From an uncultured Alphaproteobacteria bacterium (GTDB lineage: Bacteria > Pseudomonadota > Alphaproteobacteria > Paracaedibacterales > CAIULA01): DNA of 64,000 bases. This document shows, one piece after another, positions 8,320-17,125 of this stretch. A program made the translations under genes and the position numbers. The notes below the pieces were generated by a model. It ran no database searches and was not told the DNA's origin. It worked only from the letters and a program-made list of their open reading frames with translations. The stretch covers positions 62,001 through 126,000 of the forward strand of contig CAIULA010000033.1 of the NCBI GenBank assembly GCA_903899945.1, read 5' to 3'. The number at the start of each line of letters is the position of its first letter. The stretch's first letter is position 1.

Positions 8320-10809
8320 TTATTGGGATACGGATTTTTCTTTTTTGGCAGTAACTTTCTTAGCCTTTGGTGCTGCTTTGGCTTTACGCGGAGCCTTTGC
8401 AGGTTGCTTAGATTTTTTCTCTATAAGTTCTTGGGCTTCCCCAGGCGTAATTTCAAGAACATTAATTGCCTTTGGAATCGAAACAAAGGTCGTTCCATGC
8501 TTAACATAGGGACCAAAACGACCAATTCCAATCACCATCGAAAGGTTTGTATCTGGATTAATTCCGATATCTTTGGGAAGCTCTTTAAGCTTAAGCGCCA
8601 TTTCCAAAGTCATATCGCTGGCTGAAAAACCATTTGGGATAGAAATACGCTTGGGTTTTGGCTTAGCGGCAGCTTTTTTCTTTGCTGGTTTTTTACCTAC
8701 TTTTTTTTCGGTTTTTTCAGATTCTTCTTCAGATGGCGGCAATGCGGCAGGTTGCTGTCCGGGTAGAGGGTCCCACTGTAAATAGGCACCATAAGGCCCT
8801 TTTCGAAGAGTGATGGCCTCATTTGTGTCTGGGTCATTTCCAATCTCTACAGGTTCACTATCGGGCCTGCTTTCGGAGGACGCATCGTTTCCTTGACCAA
8901 TCGGCCTTGTATATTTGCATTCCGGATAATTAGAGCATCCTAAAAAGGCACCAAATCGCCCTAATTTTAAGCTTACGTGCCCTTGGCTGCATAAGGGGCA
9001 AACGCGTTGTTCTTTTTGAACGCCTTGGAACAGATAACGATCAAGATCTTCTTCCAGTTTTTCAATGACCTCGGTAATACGCAAAGGTTGAGTGGCTTCG
9101 ACGGTTTCATGAAAATCCTTCCAAAAGGATTCCATGACCTGGCGCCAAGGTCTTTGACCCGAAGAAATTTCATCCAACTGTTCTTCTAAGTTGGCAGTAA
9201 AATCATATTCCACATATCGTTTGAAAAAGTGCGTTAAAAACGATGTAACCAGGCGCCCCCTATCCTCGGGGATAAATTGACGCTTTTCCAATTTCACATA
9301 ATCACGATCTTGTAAAACTTGGATAAGTGATGCATACGTGGATGGTCTTCCGATGCCCAATTCTTCAAGCTTTTTTACCAAACTTGCCTCGGTAAATCGG
9401 GGCGGTGGCTGGGTAAAATGTTGGAAAGGATCGATAGATTTTGTGCCTAAGGCTTCACCTTGATTCATGATGGGCAAAATAGATTCGCCGTCTTCTGTTT
9501 CGGACCCTTCATCTATGCCTTCTTGGTAAAGGCGTAAAAAGCCGTCAAAAACCTGGGTTGATCCGTTTGCTCGAAAGGTCGTTTCTTTTGTTTTGTCGGT
9601 AATATCAATGCTGACTTGGTCAAAAAGCGCACTTTCCATTTGCGAGGCTAAGGTTCTTTTCCAAATCAATTCATAGAGTTTCAGTTGGTTTTCGTCTAAA
9701 TACGCTGCAACTTCCTGTGGGCGTCTTGATAGCTGAGTGGGGCGAATGGCTTCGTGGGCCTCTTGAGCATTTTTGGATTTGTTTTTAAATTGCCTTGGGG
9801 CAGATGGCACATAATTCTCACCATAAGCTTTTTTAAGAAAACTTCTGGCCTCAACGATGGCTTCTTGAGCAAGTTGAACACTGTCGGTTCTCATGTAGGT
9901 AATAAGACCTGTGGTTTCACCGCCAATAGCCACACCTTCATAAAGTTTTTGCGCGACTTGCATTGTGCGGCTGGCGCTAAAGCCAAGTTTGCGCGCCGCT
10001 TCTTGCTGCAAGGTTGAGGTAATAAAAGGGGGCGCCGGGTGACGTTTTGTTTGCTTTTTCTCAATGCTATCAACAGCTAAATCATGAGAGGCAAGCTCCT
10101 TGCAGATCTTATGGGCTTTTTCAGAATTTGGAATATCAAATTTATCAAGTTTTTTTTCCTGATAATGAGTCAGGCGAGCTGTAAAATTCTCACGTTTTGC
10201 AGTTAAAAGGCTGGCTGAAATTGTCCAATATTCTTGAGTTATAAAGGCTTCAATCTCTTGTTCGCGTTCGACAATTAAGCGCAAAGCTACCGATTGCACG
10301 CGCCCAGCTGATCTTGAACCTGGAAGTTTACGCCATAAAACAGGCGATAGGGTAAAACCCACCAAATAATCAAGCGCGCGCCTGGCTAGATAAGCCTCTA
10401 CTAGCGATGAATTAACGGCACGCGGATGTTGCATGGCTTGACTAACCGCATTCTTGGTAATTTCATGAAAGACAATTCGCTGAACAGATGTGTTTTTAAG
10501 GGCCTTTCTGTCTTCGAGAGCTTGCTGAACATGCCAAGAAATGGCTTCTCCCTCACGGTCCGGGTCGGTTGCCAGATAAAGATTATCAGCGCCTTTGAGC
10601 GCAGCTACAATTTCATTGATCTGTTTTTCTCCGCGATTATCGGTTTCCCAAATCATTGAAAATTGATTATCGGGCAGAACTGAGCCATTTTTAGCGGGTA
10701 AATCACGAACGTGGCCATAGCTTGCTATTACAACATAATCGTTGCCAAGGTATTTATTAATTGTTTTGGCTTTGGCAGGTGATTCAACTACCACCACATT
10801 CTTAGTCAA
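8320..10809 (-). CDS. topA: DNA topoisomerase I (type IA)
   Basis: Relaxes negatively supercoiled DNA by single-strand passage through a 5'-phosphotyrosyl intermediate. Residues 1-120 are the Toprim domain, with Glu9 in VVVVES and the acidic motif DPDREGE at 82-88. The catalytic Tyr305 lies in GLITYMRTDS. Near residue 600 the C-terminal DNA-binding part has a four-cysteine zinc ribbon (CPLC...GCSNYPEC), then further ribbon-like repeats without cysteines, and the protein ends in a Lys/Ala/Pro-rich tail. Its 829 residues are normal for alphaproteobacteria. rnr, often next to topA in this class, is 50 kb away here. ATG at 10809 follows AGGAAAGAAC. Confidence 0.97.
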   Translation of the reverse strand: MTKNVVVVESPAKAKTINKYLGNDYVVIASYGHVRDLPAKNGSVLPDNQFSMIWETDNRGEKQINEIVAALKGADNLYLATDPDREGEAISWHVQQALEDRKALKNTSVQRIVFHEITKNAVSQAMQHPRAVNSSLVEAYLARRALDYLVGFTLSPVLWRKLPGSRSAGRVQSVALRLIVEREQEIEAFITQEYWTISASLLTAKRENFTARLTHYQEKKLDKFDIPNSEKAHKICKELASHDLAVDSIEKKQTKRHPAPPFITSTLQQEAARKLGFSASRTMQVAQKLYEGVAIGGETTGLITYMRTDSVQLAQEAIVEARSFLKKAYGENYVPSAPRQFKNKSKNAQEAHEAIRPTQLSRRPQEVAAYLDENQLKLYELIWKRTLASQMESALFDQVSIDITDKTKETTFRANGSTQVFDGFLRLYQEGIDEGSETEDGESILPIMNQGEALGTKSIDPFQHFTQPPPRFTEASLVKKLEELGIGRPSTYASLIQVLQDRDYVKLEKRQFIPEDRGRLVTSFLTHFFKRYVEYDFTANLEEQLDEISSGQRPWRQVMESFWKDFHETVEATQPLRITEVIEKLEEDLDRYLFQGVQKEQRVCPLCSQGHVSLKLGRFGAFLGCSNYPECKYTRPIGQGNDASSESRPDSEPVEIGNDPDTNEAITLRKGPYGAYLQWDPLPGQQPAALPPSEEESEKTEKKVGKKPAKKKAAAKPKPKRISIPNGFSASDMTLEMALKLKELPKDIGINPDTNLSMVIGIGRFGPYVKHGTTFVSIPKAINVLEITPGEAQELIEKKSKQPAKAPRKAKAAPKAKKVTAKKEKSVSQ

Positions 10810-10951
10810 TGTTCTTTCCTTTTTTATTCACGCTTGAATAATTTTCTTTTTATTCAACCACTGCAAGGCCCTTTTAGCAATCCCCTGTTAGAAATAGCAA
10901 GAAAAAGATTTAGTTTTTTTTAAATTTATATTAAATAGAAGCCCAAAAACC

Positions 10952-12256
10952 CTAAATCTGATCTAAAACCTCTCTTATTGAATCATAAGCATAAGCCAGT
11001 TGTTCCTCTGTTGTGCAATAAGGCGGCAGTAAATAGACAACATTTCCAAGGGGACGTATCAAAAGACCACGTTCTAAAAAGGCTTTTTTTAAGGTTGCAA
11101 CAATCGGCAGGGCATATTTTGATTCTTCGTTCCTGATGTCAAAAGCGGCAATGGTCCCCATGATTCTGGCTTTTGTAACATTTGGATGTTTTGAAAGTTC
11201 ATCCATGTGACGGCGGTGCCATGTTTCAATCTGCGCAATTTTTTGTAAAGTATTTTCTTCTTCAAATAATTCAAGGCTGGCAAGTGCTGCGGCGCATCCC
11301 AGTGGATTGGCTGTAAATGAATGGGAATGTGCAAAGGCCTTGTCAAAAGTATCGCCTAAAAAGGCTTTATAAATTGATTCCCCTGCAACGGTTACGGATA
11401 AGGGTAAAAATCCACCCGTAAGTCCTTTTGAAAGACAGATTAAATCAGGAGTAACACCTGCTTTCTGACAAGCAAAGAGAGAGCCTGTTCGACCAAAGCC
11501 AGTCATGATTTCATCAAAAATAACCAAGATCCCATAAGATTTGGCCATAGAAACCATTTTTTGTAGGAACTCAGGGCGGCACATACGCATACCGCTGGAC
11601 CCTTGTACGAGCGGTTCAATAATAAGCGATGCTGTTTGATCGCCATATTTTTCAAGATGATCATTAAGATATTTCAGGGCATGGGTTTCTTTTTGATGGG
11701 TTTCTGTATCACCGTCCCAGGTAGCAGGATAGGGCATCGTATCAACATCAAATAGAAACTCTTGAAAGGGCCCGTGAAAATGGGCAGCATTGCCTGCGGC
11801 CATAGCGCCAAAAGTGTCACCATGGTATCCGCCCTCAAAGGAAATAAAGCGTTTTCTATGGCCTTGTCCTTGGTTATGCCAATATTGATAACTGATCTTT
11901 AAAGCAACCTCGACGGCGGTGGAGCCATTATCAGAAAAGAAAACGCGCGTCAAAGGTTCAGGCAAAAGCTTTGCTAATTGCGTCGCTAACTGGATAGCCG
12001 GTTTATGCGTACAATCGGCAAAAATAACTTGCTCCAAAATTTGAGCTTGCTCAAAAATGGCCTTGGCAATTTTTGGATGCGCATGACCATGAAGATTTAC
12101 CCACCAACTGGAAACCATGTCTAAGTATTCCTTATCATTTTCGCCATAAAGAACGCTACCTTTGGCCTTTAGAATAGGTGTAACGGTGATTTCTGTTTGA
12201 GCTTGGCGAAGAGGGTGCCAAACATGGTTTGTATCATTAATAAGAAGGGAGTTCAT
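10952..12256 (-). CDS. bioA: Adenosylmethionine-8-amino-7-oxononanoate aminotransferase
   Basis: PLP-dependent transaminase making 7,8-diaminopelargonate (DAPA) from KAPA in biotin synthesis. It has class III features: NGSTAVEVALK near 110, GGYHGDTFG near 142, DEIMTGFGRTG near 248, and the Schiff-base Lys277 in LSKGLTGGF. Length 434 is typical. It is the last gene of the bioF-bioH-bioC-bioD-bioA run, 88 bp after bioD; that gap is filled by a palindromic repeat. The operon supplies biotin internally, which matters for an organism that may live inside a host cell. Confidence 0.97.
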   Translation of the reverse strand: MNSLLINDTNHVWHPLRQAQTEITVTPILKAKGSVLYGENDKEYLDMVSSWWVNLHGHAHPKIAKAIFEQAQILEQVIFADCTHKPAIQLATQLAKLLPEPLTRVFFSDNGSTAVEVALKISYQYWHNQGQGHRKRFISFEGGYHGDTFGAMAAGNAAHFHGPFQEFLFDVDTMPYPATWDGDTETHQKETHALKYLNDHLEKYGDQTASLIIEPLVQGSSGMRMCRPEFLQKMVSMAKSYGILVIFDEIMTGFGRTGSLFACQKAGVTPDLICLSKGLTGGFLPLSVTVAGESIYKAFLGDTFDKAFAHSHSFTANPLGCAAALASLELFEEENTLQKIAQIETWHRRHMDELSKHPNVTKARIMGTIAAFDIRNEESKYALPIVATLKKAFLERGLLIRPLGNVVYLLPPYCTTEEQLAYAYDSIREVLDQI

Positions 12257-12303
12257 AATGCCAATTCTAGGTTAAAAAGTTAATTAGATGATATAAAGCT
12301 TTC

Positions 12304-12405
12304 TTGGACCCTACGGGGTCAAGCAGTAGGGGAATTTTTAATTGTTACGTGTTACCCATGCCTCCTGCACCTAGCAAGTTTTCCTTCGGCTTGACCGAAG
12401 GATCC
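12304..12405. repeat. Double-hairpin palindromic repeat overlapping the end of bioD
   Basis: Two hairpins: 12304-12335 (GGACCC, stem CCCTAC, loop containing GGTCAAGC) and 12377-12405 (AGTTTTCC, stem TCCTTCGG, ending GGATCCAT). In this copy the units face outward with about 40 bp between them. The 12377-12405 hairpin lies inside the bioD reading frame. A weak element terminus (AATTCTAGGTTAAAAAG) occurs at about 12263-12279. Confidence 0.7.
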
Positions 12406-13013
12406 ATAAAAAACTCATGCAGAGAAGGTGGAAATGGAATTTGGGCTAATGTTTGTTTTGTCAAAGATGGTAAGGGTTCAATTTCAGCAAGGACTTTTGT
12501 TCGTCCAAAATGTTCGATAGCTTGTTTGTTATCAGTATTACGCGGGCCATTCATGACAACCCCCAAAACTGGAAGCGAGAGAGAACGAAGAGCCTCTAAC
12601 GTTAAGCATGTGTGATTAATCGTTCCAAGCGTACTTCGGGCAACAACTAAAGTCGACAATTTTAAATGCCCAATTAAATCAAGTATCGTGAGTGTGTCAT
12701 TCAAAGGAACCATAACACCACCTGCGCCCTCTATGATTAAAGGTTTGTCAGTTGTTGGAAGAGTTATTTTATTAAGGTCAATTTGAATGCCTTCAAGAGA
12801 GGCCGCCAAATGCGGGGATAAAGCAGCTTTTAAAGAATAAACCTCCGGGAAAATTTCAGATTCAGAGAGATCAGAGATAGTCTTTGAATCAGAGCCTTCG
12901 ATAGTTCCACTTTGAACGGGTTTCCAATAAGCCGCTTTCAGATTATGACAAAGCCAAGCAGAGATAATTGTTTTGCCGACGTTCGTATCTGTGCCTGTTA
13001 CAAAAAACTTCAT
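12345..13013 (-). CDS. bioD: Dethiobiotin synthetase with repeat-encoded C-terminal tail
   Basis: ATP-dependent carboxylation of DAPA to dethiobiotin. The P-loop GTDTNVGKT lies at residues 7-15 from the ATG at 13013, which is preferred over an upstream in-frame ATG at 13034 because it fits the family N-terminus (MKFFVTGTDTNVGKT) and sits 2 nt after the bioC stop. IIEGAGGVMVPL near residue 105 is the second family motif. The last 20 residues (from MDPSVKPKEN) are encoded by the palindromic repeat at 12304-12405, so the original stop was probably just after HEFF. The enzyme core looks complete. Confidence 0.95.
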   Translation of the reverse strand: MKFFVTGTDTNVGKTIISAWLCHNLKAAYWKPVQSGTIEGSDSKTISDLSESEIFPEVYSLKAALSPHLAASLEGIQIDLNKITLPTTDKPLIIEGAGGVMVPLNDTLTILDLIGHLKLSTLVVARSTLGTINHTCLTLEALRSLSLPVLGVVMNGPRNTDNKQAIEHFGRTKVLAEIEPLPSLTKQTLAQIPFPPSLHEFFMDPSVKPKENLLGAGGMGNT

Positions 13014-13015
13014 TA

Positions 13016-13762
13016 TTATTTTTCTAAAATACAATACGCAACCTGATAGGTTACAGAAAAGCCGCCACTCAGATAACTAATTAGAGGCCTAATATTGCCT
13101 TGGCTGTAAGTAGATTGAGGCGTTTGGGTGCCAGTATTTCTAAGTTGTTTGATAAACAAGAGCATATTTTGAAAATGCTCGACTTCTTTCTGGATTTGAA
13201 ATTGAAAATTTCTTGGCTTTAAATCTCTGCATAGCTTGTACAAAGTATCAGCAACGATAAACGGCCTGAAGCGCGCTGAGTAATTAAATTGCTTATAGAC
13301 ATCATGCAGTTCTTGAAAAGTTCCATCAACAGGAACGGTAAAAGCCAAGACATTGGTTTTTTGCCATAATTTACGAACAGAAACCTCAAAATCTTCAAAC
13401 CATTGAAATGCCATACTGGAACAAATCCAGTCAGAATTATTTTCTAATGTAGGGTTTTCTCCATCCATTACAAAAGAATGAACTTTAGGAATATTTTTAA
13501 ATTTTTCTTGGCAAGATCTTACCATTAAAGGAGCAAAATCAGTTGCATAATAAGGAACATCTTTGAACTGAGAAACGAGAGACTGCGTTAAAAAACCGGT
13601 ACCACATCCAATTTCAAGGATGGATCCAGGAGTGTTTTTCAGTTTGATTAAATCAGCGGCAAGATTGGTCGCAATATTTTTTTGGACATGAGCACAACAA
13701 TCATAAGTTAATGCTGCTTTATCAAACGCATTGATGATGTTTTGTTTAGAAGTTAAGGTCAT
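13016..13762 (-). CDS. bioC: Malonyl-ACP O-methyltransferase
   Basis: Methylates malonyl-ACP so that fatty-acid synthesis enzymes can build the pimeloyl chain. The N-terminus (INAFDKAALTYD) and the SAM-binding motif ILEIGCGTGF at about 48-57 fit BioC. A second motif, FAPLMV, lies near residue 80. Length 248 is typical. It overlaps the upstream esterase gene by 17 nt and ends 2 nt before bioD, so translation is probably coupled. Confidence 0.92.
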   Translation of the reverse strand: MTLTSKQNIINAFDKAALTYDCCAHVQKNIATNLAADLIKLKNTPGSILEIGCGTGFLTQSLVSQFKDVPYYATDFAPLMVRSCQEKFKNIPKVHSFVMDGENPTLENNSDWICSSMAFQWFEDFEVSVRKLWQKTNVLAFTVPVDGTFQELHDVYKQFNYSARFRPFIVADTLYKLCRDLKPRNFQFQIQKEVEHFQNMLLFIKQLRNTGTQTPQSTYSQGNIRPLISYLSGGFSVTYQVAYCILEK

Positions 13763-14366
13763 TGATGATCCAGTTTTTTATTTTATTAGCACACCAATCC
13801 GCGTGGGTATAGCCCATCCCGTGCCCGCCCTTTTCAAGGACTATACTAGATTCAAAATTTTCTTGGCTCAGAGCAAAAGGAACAATTAAATCATCCTTTG
13901 CAGCAAGAGAAAGAACAGTTGCATTTAACGCACGAAGCTCAGATGTAAAATCCATCTTTTTCATGAACTCAAGATCCTCAAGAAGCTGCCCTTTATTAAA
14001 ACGTATAAACGGATCCGTCAAAGGCTTTTCCAAAGCAGCTTGTTTATAAAAAGTTTCTAAGACTGCTTTTGGATCGATTTCAAACTTGGCAATCATTCTA
14101 TCCATAACCCTGATAGCAGTACCTGCTTGAGATGGGCTGTGCGCACAAAAACGAACAAACCCTGAAAGGCTGATGAATCCTTGCAGTGGCAGAGAGAGCA
14201 GACGCGAAAAACCCAAGGAATGACCAATTCCAATCCAGGTGCCGCTGCTTAAATCGGGTTTGTCTTCTAGATAGACGCACCTATAGCCGCTTAAAGCTTT
14301 TGCTAAGGGTTTAAAAAAATCCGGGCCAAAGCTCCAACCGGGCGAAAAGACGAAACCTAAAGACAT
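13746..14366 (-). CDS. BioH-like pimeloyl-ACP methyl ester esterase, short form
   Basis: A 206-residue alpha/beta hydrolase in the operon slot where a pimeloyl-ACP methyl ester carboxylesterase is needed. The triad is visible: nucleophile Ser50 in GHSLG, an Asp at 158 or 159 in AAKDDLIVP and His182 in KGGHGMG. PGWSFGPDFF near residue 9 is the oxyanion-side motif. It is about 50 residues shorter than Escherichia coli BioH (256 aa) and could equally be named BioG- or BioV-like. It overlaps bioF by 10 nt and bioC by 17 nt. Function is inferred from position and triad. Confidence 0.8.
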   Translation of the reverse strand: MSLGFVFSPGWSFGPDFFKPLAKALSGYRCVYLEDKPDLSSGTWIGIGHSLGFSRLLSLPLQGFISLSGFVRFCAHSPSQAGTAIRVMDRMIAKFEIDPKAVLETFYKQAALEKPLTDPFIRFNKGQLLEDLEFMKKMDFTSELRALNATVLSLAAKDDLIVPFALSQENFESSIVLEKGGHGMGYTHADWCANKIKNWIINDLNF

Positions 14367-15499
14367 GATTTCAACTCATTAACCAAAGTATCAATATTCT
14401 CGATTGTATGACTGTTATTAATATTAATCCTGAGTCTTGCGGTTTTGGGTGGAATGGTCGGCGGTCTGATGGCTGATACAAAAATTCTTTTTTCTTTTAA
14501 TCGCTTTTGTATGCACAGGACTTTATCTTCATTTCCAATAATTACAGGAATAATCTGCGAAGTGGAATGGCCGATTTTAAGGTTAAGCTCTTTGAGACGT
14601 TTTCTTAAATAATCAGCCATTTTAAAAATATGTATGCGTTCAGGTGTTAGTCTGGGGATTAAGTCCCATGCGGCATCACAGGCGCCTATAACCATAGGTG
14701 AGGGAGCCGTTGAATAGACGAAGCCCGAGCACTTATTGACCACATATTCTTTTAATGATTGTGAGCAGGCAATGTAGCCGCCTGAAGAGCCTAAAGCTTT
14801 GCTAAAACTGCCCATACTAAGATGGATACCATCATGAAAATCAGTCGACAAACCATAACCATTTTTCCCAAATAAACCCGTTGCGTGGGCTTCGTCCACG
14901 TACAGAAAGGCATTATGAGTTTTGGCTAAAGCTGTTATGAGGTCTAAGTTAACTACATCACCATCCATACCAAAAACGGTTTCAGTGATAATAAACTTAG
15001 GAACATCTTGGTGTGCATAAGTTTCTAAAAGAGATTTTAGATGATCCATATCCAAATGACGATAACGAAGGATTTGCGCATCAGCTAAATGACAGCCCTG
15101 GTAAAGACTGGCATGATTGGCGCGATCAAAAAATACCAGCGGTTTTGCGCCCAAAATTTTTTTATCCAAAAGAGCTTCTAGCACAGAAATATTGGCTTGA
15201 AACCCAGAATTAAATAAAAGTGCCGATTCTGTTCCTTTATCGCATGCAATCTTTTTTTCCAGGTTTAAATAAATCGATTGTTCTGTTTGCAAAAGCCTTG
15301 AAGATTTTCCGCCTACACCAAATTTCTGCGCATAATGCCCAGCGTTTTGAATAACTTTTGGATGGGTGCTTAAGGTTAGGTAATTATTAGAGGTGAAATC
15401 CAATGCAGCTTTATTTTTAAGACTGTTATTTAACTCTCTGTAAAGAGATAAATCTTTTAACTTAGAGCAAACCTTGCTATAACTTGCGAGAATTTTCAT
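14357..15499 (-). CDS. bioF: 8-amino-7-oxononanoate synthase
   Basis: PLP-dependent condensation of pimeloyl-ACP with L-alanine to KAPA. Class II aminotransferase fold with SNNYLTLSTHP near 37, DEAHATGLFG at 202-211 (Asp202 and His205 contact PLP) and the Schiff-base Lys234 in SMGSFSKALG. Length 380 is typical. It is first in the leftward biotin operon; the 40-bp gap to divergent bioB must carry both promoters. I see no BirA-type or BioR-type palindrome there. Confidence 0.96.
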   Translation of the reverse strand: MKILASYSKVCSKLKDLSLYRELNNSLKNKAALDFTSNNYLTLSTHPKVIQNAGHYAQKFGVGGKSSRLLQTEQSIYLNLEKKIACDKGTESALLFNSGFQANISVLEALLDKKILGAKPLVFFDRANHASLYQGCHLADAQILRYRHLDMDHLKSLLETYAHQDVPKFIITETVFGMDGDVVNLDLITALAKTHNAFLYVDEAHATGLFGKNGYGLSTDFHDGIHLSMGSFSKALGSSGGYIACSQSLKEYVVNKCSGFVYSTAPSPMVIGACDAAWDLIPRLTPERIHIFKMADYLRKRLKELNLKIGHSTSQIIPVIIGNEDKVLCIQKRLKEKRIFVSAIRPPTIPPKTARLRININNSHTIENIDTLVNELKSCL

Positions 15500-15539
15500 C
15501 GACTTTTTCAGTAAAGCTATTTAATGGATTAGGTAGACT

Positions 15540-16529
15540 ATGCAAGCTTGTTTAGCAACCAAAAAACAATCAAACCCTTTAGAAAATGATGTGCGCAATA
15601 ATTGGAGTCTTGAAGAAGTCAGAGAATTATTTGCTTTACCCTTTAATGATTTGTTATTTAAAGCGCATACACTTTATCGGAAATATTTTAATCCAAATGA
15701 AATTCAAGCCAGCACGATTTTAAACGTTAAAACTGGCAGTTGTCCTGAAAATTGTTCTTATTGCGGACAGTCGGCACATTTTAATACAGGACTTAAAAAA
15801 GAACCGCTTTGGGAAGTGGATGCTGTATTAGAAAAAGCCCGCCTTGCCAAGGAAACGGGCGCTAGTCGATTTTGTATCGGCGCCGCATGGCGCGGCCCAA
15901 CAGATAAAGACCTGGATAAAGTTGTTGAAATGGTTAAGGGGGTAAAGGAAATCGGGCTTGAGGCTTGTGTGACTTTAGGTCTATTAAAGGGGAATCAAGC
16001 GCAAAAATTAAAAGACGCCGGTCTTGATTTTTATAACCATAATATCGATACGTCTCCTGGGTTTTATTCAAAAATTATCACCACACGCAATTTTGATGAC
16101 CGCATGGAGACAATAGGCCACGTAAGGGAAGCAGGCCTTAAGGTTTGTTGCGGTGGAATTATAGGTCTTGGCGAAGCAGAAGATGACAGGGCGAATATGC
16201 TGCTTGTTTTGGCTAATATGCCTGTTCACCCTGAAAGCGTGCCTATCAACAGGCTTGTGCCAATTGAAGGAACCCCCTTAGAGCATGACCAGGATTCGTT
16301 GCATCCTATTGATTTTGTGAAAACGATCGCAGTTGCCCGCATCATGATGCCAAAATCGAGGGTGCGTCTTACGGGGGGTAGGCACATGTTCAGTGATGAA
16401 ATGCAAGCTTTGTGCTTTTTCGCAGGCGCTAATTCGATCCATTACGGTGAAAAATTGCTTGTAACGCCTAATTCTACGCCTGAAAAAGACAATGCGCTTT
16501 TGGCCCGTCTTGGGATAGTGGCTATGTGA
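15540..16529 (+). CDS. bioB: Biotin synthase (radical SAM)
   Basis: Inserts sulfur into dethiobiotin. The radical SAM cluster ligands Cys68, Cys72 and Cys75 are in [10 protein letters not shown], after [10 protein letters not shown]; the C-terminal [13 protein letters not shown] motif is also present. Length 329 is typical. It is transcribed away from bioF with only 40 bp between the starts. With bioF, the BioH-like esterase, bioC, bioD and bioA this gives a full route from malonyl-ACP to biotin. Confidence 0.97.
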   Translation: MQACLATKKQSNPLENDVRNNWSLEEVRELFALPFNDLLFKAHTLYRKYFNPNEIQASTILNVKTGSCPENCSYCGQSAHFNTGLKKEPLWEVDAVLEKARLAKETGASRFCIGAAWRGPTDKDLDKVVEMVKGVKEIGLEACVTLGLLKGNQAQKLKDAGLDFYNHNIDTSPGFYSKIITTRNFDDRMETIGHVREAGLKVCCGGIIGLGEAEDDRANMLLVLANMPVHPESVPINRLVPIEGTPLEHDQDSLHPIDFVKTIAVARIMMPKSRVRLTGGRHMFSDEMQALCFFAGANSIHYGEKLLVTPNSTPEKDNALLARLGIVAM

Positions 16530-16588
16530 TCTTTATATAAAGAAACTAAAATCTAGAAGGAAATAACAGATTTCTGAGCATTATCAAC

Positions 16589-16619
16589 TTGACAAGTTTT
16601 TATGTGTAGTCCTTATATT
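16589..16619 (+). promoter_or_regulatory. Candidate sigma-70 promoter for the 149-aa secreted gene
   Basis: TTGACA at 16589-16594 and TTATAT at 16613-16618, spacer 18 (or TATATT at 16614, spacer 19), about 30 bp before the ATG at 16650. An AAGGTGA ribosome site lies at 16638-16644. Confidence 0.5.
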
Positions 16620-16649
16620 GATTCATAAAATTGAATAAGGTGATTATAA

Positions 16650-17099
16650 ATGTTTAGAGAAATATCTATATTGATAATTCTGTTGCTATCTACAATAAAT
16701 GTAAAAGCATACGGTGCTCTTTTTGATGAAAGCTCTCAGGATCGCAATTGTCAATATTCAAGCAGGCTTGTGACAGTTAATGTGCCCGAACAGAGGTTAG
16801 AAATAGTTAATCATGCAACAGGTGAATGCCTTACAGTTCCTTCGCGTCCTGGCGAAGTTATTTTAAGAACATTGAATAATATATATAGATTTACCCAGTA
16901 TCATAACTTTGCTGGGCCTTATAATGCGATCGAAGTTTTTGCAGGTCGAGAGTTTGCCTCTATTGATTTAGGCGCTAATAGATACAGTCTAAACCAAGTT
17001 TATATCCAAGATGATATGCTTTTTCTAACGATGTTAAATGGCAATGTGTATTCCTATTCTAATCATAGATTAGAGGCCCTTGAGTCTGCTCAACCATGA
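16650..17099 (+). CDS. Small secreted protein, 149 aa, unknown
   Basis: Signal peptide at residues 1-20 (MFREISILIILLLSTINVKA), then about 128 mature residues predicted by eye to be beta-rich, with a Cys pair (about 33 and 59) that could form a disulfide in the periplasm or outside. There is no recognisable domain. It is monocistronic, with its own promoter-like sequence and a small hairpin right after the stop. It resembles the other orphan exported proteins here only in general character. Confidence 0.7.
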   Translation: MFREISILIILLLSTINVKAYGALFDESSQDRNCQYSSRLVTVNVPEQRLEIVNHATGECLTVPSRPGEVILRTLNNIYRFTQYHNFAGPYNAIEVFAGREFASIDLGANRYSLNQVYIQDDMLFLTMLNGNVYSYSNHRLEALESAQP

Positions 17100-17125
17100 A
17101 AAAAGATGCTTTTACGCATCCTTTT
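17100..17125. terminator. Short hairpin between convergent genes
   Basis: GATGC at 17105-17109 pairs with GCATC at 17116-17120, preceded by an A-run and followed by CTTTTCATTTTT. It could stop both converging transcripts. The stem is only 5 bp and it overlaps the stop codon of the alpha/beta hydrolase, so support is modest. Confidence 0.35.

Noticed and set aside
15500-15539. BirA or BioR operator between bioF and bioB
   Set aside because: No inverted repeat resembling either consensus is present in these 40 bp.
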